Below, in pieces: positions 1 to 7,880 of a stretch of DNA of 9,975 bases. The translations under genes were made by a program, and so were the position numbers. How positions within the stretch are numbered: position 1 is the first letter of the stretch; every line of letters begins with the position of its first letter. The DNA lies in NCBI GenBank assembly GCA_023442085.1, contig JAEZMT010000452.1, positions 1-9,975 of the forward strand, in the 5' to 3' direction. The stretch comes from Pseudomonadota bacterium. Its GTDB lineage: Bacteria; Pseudomonadota; Alphaproteobacteria; Rhizobiales; Xanthobacteraceae. Under the pieces are notes generated by a model. It made no database searches and was not told where the DNA came from. It saw only the letters and a list, made by a program, of their open reading frames with translations.

Positions 1-610
1 CGTCGAGCATGGCGATGAAGGCGCGGTCGGTCTGGCGGTGGACGAAGGTGAAGGGCACGCCCGTCACCTCCCGCCCGTCCAGCGCCTTGGCATGGAAGGC
101 GAACGGCCCCTCGTATCCCATGCGGCCCAGCATCTCCTGCTCGGCATAGGGCACCACGGGGGGAAGCTGGAGGAAATCGCCCACCAGCACCATCTGCACC
201 CCGCCGAAGGGCTCGGAATTGTCGCGGGCGATGCGCAGCGAGATGTCCACCGCGTCAAGCAGGTCCGCCCGCACCATGGAAATCTCGTCGATCACCACCC
301 GGTCGAGCTTCTTCAGGAGGCGCCGCACCTGGGCGCGGGGCTTCACCTCGTCCGGGTTCATCAGGCGCGGCGGAATGCCGAAGAAGGAATGGATGGTCTG
401 CCCGCCCGCCTGCAGCGCGGCGACGCCGGTGGGCGCGAGCACCACCTGCCGGCCCCGGGGGGCCTTTCTCAGCTCGTGCAGGAAGGTGGTCTTGCCCGTG
501 CCCGCGCCGCCCAGCACCATGATGAGCGGGGCCTTCGCCTCGATGGCGGCGAGCGCCCGCCCGGCGGCATCCGCGCCGGGGGTGTCGGCTGGTACGGGCA
601 GATCGCTCAC
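1..610 (-). CDS. PIF1/RecD-like helicase-family ATPase, 3' end cut by window edge
   Basis: The visible 203 residues are the N-terminal part of an SF1B-type ATPase of the PIF1/RecD-like group, which couples ATP hydrolysis to DNA unwinding in the cytoplasm. Walker A is GGAGTGKTT (about residues 34-42), followed by APTGVAA and the QTIHSFF stretch typical of PIF1 proteins, Walker B VVIDEIS (D108, E109), the sensor motif VGDFLQLPPV (about 143-152) and FVHRQTD (about 189-195). The C-terminal motifs lie outside the window. The GTG start at 610 is chosen because it opens this frame just before the ATPase core. The only nearby upstream GTG, at 625, runs into a stop after six codons. No strong Shine-Dalgarno sequence is seen. 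The gene begins 13 nt after the adenosine kinase stop, so the two are probably co-transcribed and translationally coupled. Family assignment is from motifs; the exact substrate and role are unknown. Confidence 0.85.
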   Translation of the reverse strand, partial: MSDLPVPADTPGADAAGRALAAIEAKAPLIMVLGGAGTGKTTFLHELRKAPRGRQVVLAPTGVAALQAGGQTIHSFFGIPPRLMNPDEVKPRAQVRRLLKKLDRVVIDEISMVRADLLDAVDISLRIARDNSEPFGGVQMVLVGDFLQLPPVVPYAEQEMLGRMGYEGPFAFHAKALDGREVTGVPFTFVHRQTDRAFIAMLD

Positions 611-623
611 GAGGTGCGGTCGC

Positions 624-1625
624 TCACGAGATAAGCCCCGCCTCGCGGGCGAGGTCGATGAGGGGGCGCTGGGGCCGCGCGCCCATCTGGCCGATGATCT
701 CCCCCGCCGCCAGCGCGCCGAGGCGGAGCGCGGTCGCCGGGTCGAGGCCGCGCGTATAGCCGGTGAGGAAGCCGGCGGCGAAGAGGTCGCCCGCGCCGGT
801 GGTGTCCAGCACGCGCTCCACCGGATGGGCCGGCACGCTCACCACCGCCTCGCGGGTGACGAAGGAGGCGCCCTTCTCCGAGCGCGTCACCACCGCCTCC
901 TTCGCGTCCTTGCGCAAGGCGACGAGGGCGGCGTCGAAATCGGAGGTCTCGTAGAGCGACTTCAGCTCGCCCTCGTTGCAGAAGACGAGGTCGACGGTGC
1001 CGGAGACGATGAGGTTCCTGAACTCGGCGCGGTAGCGATCCACGCAGAAGGTGTCGGAGAGGGAGAGCGCCACCTTGCGGCCGGCGCCATGGGCGATCTT
1101 CGCGGCGGCGAGGAAGGCCTCCTTCGCGGCCGGCGGATCCCACAGATAGCCTTCGAGATAGGTGACGGAAGCGCTCTCCACCATGGCGGCGTCGATGTCG
1201 GCGACGACAAGGTTCTGCGCGGCGCCGAGATAGGTGTTCATGGTGCGCTCGCCATCCGGCGTCACCAGGATGAGGCAGCGCGCGGTGGCCGGGCCGTCGG
1301 CGGCGGCGGGGGTGCCATAAGCGACGCCGGCGGCGCGGATGTCGTGGCCGAACACGGTGCCGAGCACGTCGTCCTTCACCTTGCCGATGAAGCCGGCCCT
1401 GCCGCCCAGCGAGGCGACGCCCGCCGCGGTATTGGCCGCCGAGCCGCCGGACGCCTCGGTGCCCGGGCCCATGGCGGCGTAGACGTCTTCGGCCCGCGCC
1501 TCGTCGATGAGCGCCATGCCGCCCTTCGCCATGCCGTTGGCGGAGAGGAAATCCTCCTCGGCGCGCGAGAGGACATCGACGATGGCGTTGCCGATGGCGA
1601 GGACGTCGAGGGCGGAAGCAGTCAC
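624..1625 (-). CDS. Adenosine kinase, PfkB/ribokinase family
   Basis: Predicted cytoplasmic kinase that phosphorylates adenosine (or a related nucleoside or sugar) with ATP in purine salvage. From the chosen start it has 333 residues, normal for the family. The N-terminal strand LDVLAIGNAIVDVL opens the fold. The glycine-rich substrate motif ASGGSAANTA lies at about 58-67, the CNEGE motif at about 216-220, and the PfkB C-terminal signature DTTGAGDLFAAGFL at about 274-287 with D280 as catalytic base. The GTG start at 1625 is preferred because it places the first beta strand directly after the start and has a GGAG about 9 nt upstream. An in-frame ATG at 1661 would add 12 unremarkable residues and also has an AAGG close by, so it cannot be excluded. 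The gene is first in a probable two-gene operon with the helicase-like gene and diverges from glmM. The kinase family is certain from sequence; adenosine as substrate follows from resemblance to alphaproteobacterial adenosine kinases. Confidence 0.9.
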   Translation of the reverse strand: MTASALDVLAIGNAIVDVLSRAEEDFLSANGMAKGGMALIDEARAEDVYAAMGPGTEASGGSAANTAAGVASLGGRAGFIGKVKDDVLGTVFGHDIRAAGVAYGTPAAADGPATARCLILVTPDGERTMNTYLGAAQNLVVADIDAAMVESASVTYLEGYLWDPPAAKEAFLAAAKIAHGAGRKVALSLSDTFCVDRYRAEFRNLIVSGTVDLVFCNEGELKSLYETSDFDAALVALRKDAKEAVVTRSEKGASFVTREAVVSVPAHPVERVLDTTGAGDLFAAGFLTGYTRGLDPATALRLGALAAGEIIGQMGARPQRPLIDLAREAGLIS

Positions 1626-1964
1626 GGGGAGGTCTCCGGAAGGTTCGGCGAGGGGTAGCATCCGCCTTGGTGCGGTGCAATCGCCGGGCCACCCTCGGCC
1701 CGCCGCCCCTTAACCTTTCCGCAAGGAATGCCCACCGCCCCGCCCGGCCCCGTGCCTTCGCACTTGCAACGGGAGCGCCCTTCTGAACAATTCGGACACG
1801 TCTGCTCACAGGGGCCTGCCCGGCGCACAGACGGGACGTTGCGTTGCGGAGCGTCACGAGACGTGATGCCGCCCGGCGCCGCGCGGATGCTAAAGGCAGG
1901 TTCGGCGGCCGCCGGTCGGGGCACGGCGCGCCGGGACACGAGCTTCAAGGCCACGAGAGGGACC
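1626..1964. other. Divergent intergenic region between adenosine kinase and glmM
   Basis: These 339 bases separate two outward-facing genes and should hold both promoters. The glmM frame stays open upstream to 1728, but that stretch has no protein-like character and GlmM homologues start at MSRRYFGTDG, so I read it as noncoding. A weak sigma70-like pair for glmM could be TTGCAA (1764-1769) and AACAAT (1786-1791) with a 16-bp spacer, each matching only four of six consensus bases. A short TTCC/GGAA palindrome with a GCAA loop lies near 1718-1729. Nothing stronger is visible. Confidence 0.4.
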
Positions 1965-3308
<1,344 letters not shown>

Positions 3309-3358
3309 GCGGGGCGCGGTCTTCCGCAGCCATCGCCCTCCGGCCAGAGGAAGGGCTC

Positions 3359-3378
3359 CCGGCGGCCTGTGCCGCCGG
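3359..3378 (+). terminator. Candidate factor-independent terminator hairpin after glmM
   Basis: CCGGCGGC pairs perfectly with GCCGCCGG around a CTGT loop, an 8-bp all-GC stem 50 bp after the glmM stop. It is followed by pyrimidine-rich CCTCCTCC rather than a T tract. It could stop or protect the glmM transcript, but termination is an inference. Confidence 0.4.
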
Positions 3379-3389
3379 CCTCCTCCACA

Positions 3390-3412
3390 ATCGCCCGGCG
3401 CGTCCGGGCGAT
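3390..3412. repeat. Nine-base-pair inverted repeat downstream of glmM
   Basis: ATCGCCCGG pairs without mismatch to CCGGGCGAT around the loop CGCGT. It follows the 3359-3378 hairpin by 11 bp, giving two tandem stem-loops. No T tract follows on either strand. It may act as a second terminator, an RNA-stabilising structure or a remnant of an intergenic palindromic repeat. Confidence 0.45.
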
Positions 3413-3608
3413 CCACGGTCGGGCCGGGATTGATTTGCGAACAGCGCGCGGGCCGAGGGGTGGATCCCCCGGACACACCCCGAAATGACGGGGATGCACT
3501 CATCCGGACAATCCCGCGCGGACGATGCCCACACGGACATCTGTTCAAGGTTCGGGGGATGGGCGGATAGGCAGGAACCGACAGTGATGCTTCCCCCTCC
3601 ATGGTTGA

Positions 3609-3621
3609 GACGCTAAGCGTC
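3609..3621. promoter_or_regulatory. Palindrome at the ribosome-binding position of the SDR/DoxX gene
   Basis: GACGCT and AGCGTC form a perfect 6-bp inverted repeat around a single A, ending one base before the ATG at 3623. It occupies the place where a Shine-Dalgarno sequence would be expected, and no good one is seen. It could be an operator half-pair or affect translation. As a hairpin the one-base loop is too tight, so protein binding is more plausible than RNA folding. Function is inferred from position only. Confidence 0.3.
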
Positions 3622-3622
3622 G

Positions 3623-4918
3623 ATGATGCGCATTGCCATTATCGGGGCCTATGGGCTCATCGGTTCGTATGTATCCGCCCGATTGGCGGCTGACGGCCAT
3701 GGGGTCGTCGGCATTGGGCGCGACATCGACGCCGCCCGCCGTCGCTTCCCAGCCCTGGAGTGGAGGCTCGCCGATATGGCCAAAGCCTCGGTCGCGGATT
3801 GGTCCGTCCTGCTCGCCGACACCGATGCGGTGATCAATTGCGCTGGCGCCTTGCAGGACAGTCCGCGCGACGACTTGAAAGCCGTCCACATCGAAGGGGT
3901 TCGTCGCCTGATCGAGGCTTGCGAGGGGATCGGTGTCCGGCGTCTCGTGCAGATCTCGGCGGCCGGGGTCGAGCCAGGGCGCGAGACAGCCTTCAACGCC
4001 ACGAAACTGGAGGCCGAGGCCCTTCTCGCTCAAAGCGCGCTGGATTGGATCATCCTGCGCCCCGGCCTTGTATTCGCCCCGGCCGCCTATGGCGGCACGG
4101 CCTTGCTCCGCGGCCTGGCGGGTTTCCCCGGCGCCAGCCCCGTGGTCTTCGGCGACAGGCTGGTCCAGACGATCGGAGCCGAGGACCTGGCGGACGCGGT
4201 CGCCCGCTGCCTGGCGCCGGACGCGCCGACGTGCCTCAGCCTGGACCTCGTTCACGGCGAGGCGCTGACCCTCATTGACCTTGTCGGCCGACTGCGGGGC
4301 TGGCTGGGACTACGGCCCGTGCCGACGATCCGCCTGCCGCACGGACTGGCCCGCGCGACCGCCGCCGCTAGCGACGCCTTGGCCTGGCTGGGTTGGCGCA
4401 GCCCGATGCGCACCGCCGCGTTGGAGCAATTGCGAATGGGCGTTCGCGGTCGGACGGAGGACGCCGCGCGCCTTGGATTGGCGCCGCGATCCTTCGATGC
4501 CCTGCTGGCCGCCGCCCCCTCGGGCGTTCAAGAGCGGTGGTTCGCCCGCGCCTATTTCGCCAAGCCGTGCATCCTGGCCTGCCTGTTCGCCTTCTGGATG
4601 CTCTCGGGGTTGATCGGCCTGACGGTTGGCTTGAAGGAGGCCACCGCCGTTCTGACCGTCTCCGGAATGGACGCGAGGCTGGCGACCACGGCGGTGATCG
4701 CGGGCAGTCTCGTGGACATCGTCCTGGCCATGCTGCTGATCTGGCGACCGACCGCCGCCCGCGCCTTGCAAGGCATGCTGTTGGTCACGGTTGGCTATTT
4801 GCTTGGCGGCACCATCGTGCGTCCCGACCTGTGGCTCGATCCGATGGGGTCGTTGCTGAAGAGCATACCCGCCGCTTTCCTGGCCCTGGCGGCCCTGGCC
4901 ACGCTGGACGAACGCTGA
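3623..4918 (+). CDS. Atypical SDR (NAD(P)-binding) fused to C-terminal DoxX-like membrane domain
   Basis: A 431-residue two-part protein. Residues 1 to about 230 form an atypical short-chain dehydrogenase/NmrA-like Rossmann domain: the dinucleotide loop GAYGLIG (8-14), the VINCAG stretch (70-75), LVQISAAGV (108-116) and IILRPGLVFAP (143-153). The usual catalytic YxxxK is FNATK (F124, K128), so the active-site tyrosine is replaced by phenylalanine, as often happens in non-catalytic or atypical SDRs. From about 314 to 427 come four hydrophobic segments resembling the DoxX-like family, placing the protein in the inner membrane with the Rossmann domain probably cytoplasmic. The ATG at 3626 is an equally good start. 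The stop overlaps the start of the DUF2269-type gene by one base, so the two form an operon. Codons ending in T or G (GTT, GAT, CGT, TTG) seem commoner than in flanking genes. The substrate is unknown; a redox or quinone-linked role would be inference. Confidence 0.82.
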   Translation: MMRIAIIGAYGLIGSYVSARLAADGHGVVGIGRDIDAARRRFPALEWRLADMAKASVADWSVLLADTDAVINCAGALQDSPRDDLKAVHIEGVRRLIEACEGIGVRRLVQISAAGVEPGRETAFNATKLEAEALLAQSALDWIILRPGLVFAPAAYGGTALLRGLAGFPGASPVVFGDRLVQTIGAEDLADAVARCLAPDAPTCLSLDLVHGEALTLIDLVGRLRGWLGLRPVPTIRLPHGLARATAAASDALAWLGWRSPMRTAALEQLRMGVRGRTEDAARLGLAPRSFDALLAAAPSGVQERWFARAYFAKPCILACLFAFWMLSGLIGLTVGLKEATAVLTVSGMDARLATTAVIAGSLVDIVLAMLLIWRPTAARALQGMLLVTVGYLLGGTIVRPDLWLDPMGSLLKSIPAAFLALAALATLDER

Positions 4919-5388
4919 TGGACCTCTACACGCTGCTGAAGGTCTCGCACGTCGTTGGCGCGACGGTGCTGCTTGGCACCGGAGCTGGCATTGCTTTCTT
5001 CATGCTGATGGCCCATCGCACCTGCGACCCGGCGCTGATCGCCCACACCGCAAGGATCGTGGTTCTGGCCGATACGCTCTTCACGGCCTCGGCGGCGATC
5101 CTGCAGCCCATGACCGGCGCGGCCTTGGCCCACCTGGCCGGCTATCCGCTATTCTCGGGATGGATCGGGCTGAGCCTGGTTCTGTATGTGGTCACTGGCC
5201 TCTGCTGGCTGCCGGTTGTGTGGATTCAAATCCGCCTGCGGGACCTCGCCCTTCAAGCCGCCGCCACTTCAATGCCACTACCCGAGCGCTATTTCCGCCT
5301 GTTCAAGCTGTGGTTCGTGCTCGGGATCCCGGCCTTTACGGCGGTCTTGGGCATCGTGTGGTTGATGGTGGTAAAGCCCGCCTTCTGA
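4918..5388 (+). CDS. DUF2269-type four-helix integral membrane protein
   Basis: A 156-residue hydrophobic protein with four likely membrane spans at about 9-31, 45-70, 83-105 and 131-152 and no signal peptide. Notable residues are H11 in the first span (VSHVVGATVLLGTG) and the ILQPMTG motif at about 61-67, which I recall as typical of the DUF2269 family. Function in that family is not known. The ATG lies in a TGATG junction, sharing one base with the SDR/DoxX stop, so translation is coupled and the two products probably work in one membrane complex. The in-frame open sequence upstream (back to 4393) lies inside the SDR/DoxX gene and is not part of this protein. It is the last gene of the module, and the second 25-bp direct repeat begins 33 bases after its stop. 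Confidence 0.8.
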   Translation: MDLYTLLKVSHVVGATVLLGTGAGIAFFMLMAHRTCDPALIAHTARIVVLADTLFTASAAILQPMTGAALAHLAGYPLFSGWIGLSLVLYVVTGLCWLPVVWIQIRLRDLALQAAATSMPLPERYFRLFKLWFVLGIPAFTAVLGIVWLMVVKPAF

Positions 5389-5421
5389 GCTGGTCGCTGA
5401 CTTTCTGTCGCGTCCAGAAAT

Positions 5422-5446
5422 CGCGCCGCCGCCTGAGCGGGGCGCG
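5422..5446. repeat. 25-bp direct repeat, right copy, after the membrane module
   Basis: Exact copy of 3294-3318 in the same orientation, 2128 bp further on. Here it is noncoding. Outside the 25 bases the two flanks differ, apart from a shared TCCAG a few bases to the left (at 3289 and 5414). The match is too long for chance in 10 kb. It marks the right end of a segment holding the spacer and both membrane genes. Confidence 0.9.
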
Positions 5447-5448
5447 AG

Positions 5449-5475
5449 CGGAATGGCGGCTGCGCTGCCGTTCCG
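5449..5475. repeat. Inverted repeat immediately after the right direct repeat
   Basis: CGGAATGGC pairs with GCCGTTCCG (one G-T wobble) around a nine-base loop, two bases after the 25-bp repeat. No T tract follows closely. It might terminate the two-gene module transcript or be part of a recombination site. The left copy of the direct repeat has no matching hairpin at this position. Confidence 0.4.
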
Positions 5476-5497
5476 AATTCCCTTGCCGCGCCAGAGC

Positions 5498-5529
5498 TTA
5501 ACGGTTCATCAGGGTTAATCCGGCCTTAA
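5498..5529 (+). promoter_or_regulatory. Candidate CtrA-binding site upstream of the beta-barrel gene
   Basis: TTAA occurs at 5498, 5515 and 5526. The last two are separated by exactly seven bases, matching the alphaproteobacterial cell-cycle regulator CtrA consensus TTAA-N7-TTAAC except for the final C. The site is 50-64 bp before the ATG at 5579, a sensible promoter position, and stands out in very GC-rich DNA. CtrA control of outer-membrane genes is known in Caulobacter; binding here is inferred. Confidence 0.4.
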
Positions 5530-5578
5530 GCCTCCCCGTGCCACACCTCGCTCCAGAGCATTTCTCGGGCGGGTCGTC

Positions 5579-6292
5579 ATGATGGGTGTGTTTGGTCGGG
5601 CCGGGCGTCTTCTTCTGGCCTCTCTCGCGATCGCCGCGCTGGCGGGTACGGCGCAGGCCGCCGACAAGGCGGATGCGGAGATGGAGGCCATGATGGCCTC
5701 CCTCGGCAAGCCGGGCGACTTCTCCCTCGCCGCCCCGGCGGTGAGCGAGGACGCGGCCTCCGGCTGGTATTTCCGCGCGGACGTGGGCTACGTCGCTGCG
5801 AGCAGCGCGAGCCTCTCCTTCGGCGGGCTCCCCACCGGGCTCGATGTGTCGGGGTCGGGCTGGTCGCTGGGCGGCGGCATCGGCTATCGTTTTCTCCCCT
5901 TCCTGCGGGCCGAGGTGAGCCTCGATTATCTCGCCCTCGGATCGGCCAGCCTCGCGCCGTTCGGACCAAGCGTCGGCGCCAGCGCCACGGTGGGGCTCGC
6001 CAGCGTCTACTGGGACATCATCACCCTCGCCGGCTTCACGCCCTATCTCAGCGCCGGCGCGGGCTTCGCCATCGACACGCTCAGCGCCCCGGCGGCGCTC
6101 CAGCCGGCCGGCAATGCCTGGGAATTCGCCTGGACGGCGGGCGCGGGCATCTCCTTCGCGGTGTCGAGCAGCTTCAGCCTCGATCTCGGCTACCGCTATC
6201 TCGACCTCGGCAGCCCCACCTATGCCGGTGGGCTGTCCCTCGGCAATTCCACCGCCCAGCAGGTGCGCTTCGGCCTGCGCTACGCACTGTAG
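5579..6292 (+). CDS. Outer-membrane beta-barrel protein (Omp25/OmpA-barrel-like)
   Basis: A 237-residue exported protein. Residues 1-27 are a Sec signal peptide: basic GRAGR, a leucine/alanine-rich core, and the cleavage motif TAQA before ADKADAE. A short acidic and methionine-rich segment follows. From about residue 61 (GWYFRADVGY) come alternating amphipathic strands typical of an eight-stranded barrel: GWSLGGGIGYRF, LRAEVSLDYLAL, GFTPYLSAGAGFAI, WEFAWTAGAGISF and SFSLDLGYRYLDL, ending in QVRFGLRYAL. The final residue is leucine instead of the usual phenylalanine. The function is probably structural or surface interaction; no enzyme motif is seen. The ATG at 5582 is an alternative start. 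No clear Shine-Dalgarno sequence is visible. A CtrA-like site lies upstream and a hairpin overlaps the stop. It appears monocistronic. If the upstream module is an insertion, this gene was once the direct neighbour of glmM. Confidence 0.85.
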   Translation: MMGVFGRAGRLLLASLAIAALAGTAQAADKADAEMEAMMASLGKPGDFSLAAPAVSEDAASGWYFRADVGYVAASSASLSFGGLPTGLDVSGSGWSLGGGIGYRFLPFLRAEVSLDYLALGSASLAPFGPSVGASATVGLASVYWDIITLAGFTPYLSAGAGFAIDTLSAPAALQPAGNAWEFAWTAGAGISFAVSSSFSLDLGYRYLDLGSPTYAGGLSLGNSTAQQVRFGLRYAL

Positions 6293-6309
6293 GGCGCGCC
6301 ATCGCGCCC
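6292..6309 (+). terminator. Candidate terminator hairpin at the beta-barrel gene stop
   Basis: GGGCGCG pairs with CGCGCCC around a CCAT loop. The stem starts on the last base of the TAG stop codon and runs three bases into the 161-bp repeat. No T tract follows, so it may work by another mechanism or mainly protect the mRNA end. Confidence 0.4.
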
Positions 6310-6467
6310 CGGACGCATGCGGCGAGCGAAATGCGAGCCGGGGCCCAGCGCACGAGACCGCCGAAGGCGCTTCCAAACCGCGGCGTCCTCAAGTTTGGCC
6401 CCGCTACGCGGGTGTTTTCCCCTGGCCCCCGGATCGGCGCCCCGGCTGCGCCGTCGCTTGTCCGGGG
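6307..6467. repeat. 161-bp intergenic repeat, copy A, with 8-bp terminal inverted repeats
   Basis: Begins CCCCGGAC and ends GTCCGGGG, a perfect 8-bp terminal inverted repeat. A second copy of the same length and orientation lies at 7906-8066, clearly homologous throughout with best matches at both ends (roughly four bases in five by eye). Each end is itself a stem-loop bounded by CCCCGG and CCGGGG: a left one of about 37 bp and a right one of 41 bp (6427-6467). The form fits a MITE or a REP-doublet-like element. No coding potential was found. It fills most of the gap between the beta-barrel and rhomboid genes. Confidence 0.8.
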
Positions 6468-6526
6468 AGCTGGGCTAGCCCCCACCCCCGCGCTTTTCCC
6501 TTGCCGGGCGGGGCAGCGGCACCTAT

Positions 6527-7282
6527 GTGCAGAGCGTGCTGAACCGCCCCACCCATCCCGGCACGTCGCATCGGGAGCCCGTCTTCAACGTGCCCGGCGC
6601 GGTGGCGGTGATGGCGCTTGGGCTGGTGGCGATCCATGCCATCCGCGTGCTGCTGCTCTCGCAGGACGCGGACATCGAAATCCTCACCTATTTCGCCTTC
6701 ATCCCCGCGCGCTACACGCTGCCGGACAGCATGTTCTACCTGCCTGGCGGCCTCGGCCCGAAGGTGTGGACCGTGGTGAGCTACGCGCTGCTTCACGCCA
6801 ACTGGATGCACCTCATCGTCAACCTCGTCTGGCTGCTGGCCTTCGGAACGCCCGTGGCGCGGCGGTTCGGCTCCACGCGCTTCTGGCTGTTCTGCGCGGT
6901 AACGGCGGCGGCGGGGGCGGGGGCGCATTATCTCGCCAATCGCGATGCCATCGCCCCGCTTATCGGCGCGTCAGCGGCCATCTCGGGCACCATGGCGGCG
7001 GCGGTGCGCTTCGCCTTCGGGCCGGGCGGCGCGCTCTCCGGCTATCGCACCATCTTCGCCGATCACCAGCCGGCCGGGACACTGAAGCAGAATTTCAGCG
7101 ACAAAAGGGTGCTGATCTTCGTCGGCGCATGGTTCGCCTTCAACCTCCTGTTCGCGGCGGGCGTCTCGCTGCCCGGAACGGAGGATGCGGAGGTGGCCTG
7201 GCAGGCCCATATCGGCGGCTTCGTCGCCGGCCTGCTGCTGTTCCCCCTGTTCGATCCGGTGCCGCGCCGACGCATGGCCTGA
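6527..7282 (+). CDS. Rhomboid-family intramembrane serine protease
   Basis: A 251-residue inner-membrane protein with about six membrane spans. It has the rhomboid features in order: VVSYALLHANWMHLIVNLVWLLAFG (about 83-107) with the H90, H95 and N99 pattern, the serine motif GASAAISG (147-154) with predicted nucleophile S149, and AHIGGFVAGLL (227-237) with H228 as partner of the Ser-His dyad. Rhomboids cleave transmembrane helices of substrate proteins within the bilayer; the substrate here is unknown. The usual GASG is GASA, a tolerated variant in bacterial family members as far as I recall. The GTG start at 6527 is taken because the frame from there leads straight into a short polar N-terminus before the first span. 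The ribosome site is weak, and a GTG three codons on is possible. A long loop (about 163-195) separates two later spans. The gene stands between 161-bp repeat copy A and the CBS gene. Confidence 0.88.
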   Translation: MQSVLNRPTHPGTSHREPVFNVPGAVAVMALGLVAIHAIRVLLLSQDADIEILTYFAFIPARYTLPDSMFYLPGGLGPKVWTVVSYALLHANWMHLIVNLVWLLAFGTPVARRFGSTRFWLFCAVTAAAGAGAHYLANRDAIAPLIGASAAISGTMAAAVRFAFGPGGALSGYRTIFADHQPAGTLKQNFSDKRVLIFVGAWFAFNLLFAAGVSLPGTEDAEVAWQAHIGGFVAGLLLFPLFDPVPRRRMA

Positions 7283-7438
7283 GGGCGTTCCATACGGCCA
7301 AGGTCGTGGTGCACGGAGCGCGCTGCGCGCTTGCGTCGCACCGCAATGCGAGTGATCATCCCTGTCCGGATCGTTTCCAGAGAAGGCCCCGCCGGCGGAG
7401 CGGGCCCCTGGATTTCACCAGCTAGGGAGATTACGCCA

Positions 7439-7870
7439 ATGTCCGTGACCGTCATCCTGAGCCGCAAGGGCAACGACATCGTCACCCTGTCGCCCGACGC
7501 CACCCTGGGCGATGCCGTGGCGAGCCTCGCGCGCAACCGCATCGGCGCCATCGTCGTCACCAATGCGGACATGGGGGTGGAGGGCATCATCTCCGAGCGC
7601 GACGTGGTGCGCCTCATCGGAGAACGCGGCGTGGACGTGCTCGCCGAGCCGATCACCGGGCTGATGACCAAGGCGGTCGTGACCTGCGCCCCGGACGACA
7701 CCGTCCCCCAGATCATGGAACGCATGACCCGCGGCCGCTTCCGCCATGTGCCCGTGGTTCAGGGCGGCAAGCTCGTGGGCATCATCTCCATCGGCGACGT
7801 GGTGAAGTATCGCGTGGAGGAAATGGAGCGCGAGAGCGCCCAGCTGCGCGACTACATCATGTCGGCCTGA
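7439..7870 (+). CDS. Two-CBS-domain protein
   Basis: A 143-residue cytoplasmic protein made almost entirely of a tandem CBS pair: the first at about 6-65 (TLGDAVASLARNRIGAIVVTN, then GIISERDVVRLI) and the second at about 73-126 (ITGLMTKAVVTCAPDDTVPQIMERM, RFRHVPVVQGGKLVGIISIGDVVKY). Such Bateman modules bind adenosine nucleotides or related ligands and act as regulatory sensors. With no catalytic domain attached, the partner is unknown. A short charged helix (about 124-140) ends the protein. The ATG at 7439 is chosen because AGGGAGA lies 8 bases upstream and homologues start near MSVTVILSRKG; the open frame back to 7331 is not protein-like. It lies 156 bp after the rhomboid gene, so it probably has its own promoter, though none is clear. 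A strong hairpin follows. Confidence 0.93.
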   Translation: MSVTVILSRKGNDIVTLSPDATLGDAVASLARNRIGAIVVTNADMGVEGIISERDVVRLIGERGVDVLAEPITGLMTKAVVTCAPDDTVPQIMERMTRGRFRHVPVVQGGKLVGIISIGDVVKYRVEEMERESAQLRDYIMSA

Positions 7871-7880
7871 GGGCGCTTCC

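Larger units (their letters stand above)
3309..3622. other. Hairpin-rich spacer between glmM and the SDR/DoxX gene
   Basis: No convincing gene lies in these 314 bases. The spacer is packed with inverted repeats: 3359-3378, 3390-3412, CCCCG/CGGGG arms at 3478-3493, an alternative GGATG/CATCC pair at 3492-3505, and a palindrome at 3609-3621. The stretch around 3461-3495 (GGATCCCCC ... ATGACGGGG) resembles a degraded form of the palindromic intergenic repeats common in alphaproteobacteria. It lies inside the region bounded by the 25-bp direct repeats, so part or all of it may have arrived with the downstream genes. Confidence 0.6.

Noticed and set aside
219..1658. Long plus-strand frame over the helicase and kinase genes
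   Set aside because: It is a shadow of the two minus-strand genes. The translation is low-complexity and arginine/alanine/glycine rich.
1728..1964. N-terminal extension of GlmM in the same frame
   Set aside because: GlmM homologues begin at MSRRYFGTDG, with a good ribosome site at 1965. The extension has no protein-like composition.
3545..4255. Antisense frame over the SDR/DoxX gene
   Set aside because: No recognisable motif. The plus strand shows a clear Rossmann loop and membrane spans.
7331..7438. Upstream extension of the CBS protein
   Set aside because: No family similarity, and the AGGGAGA site fits the start at 7439.
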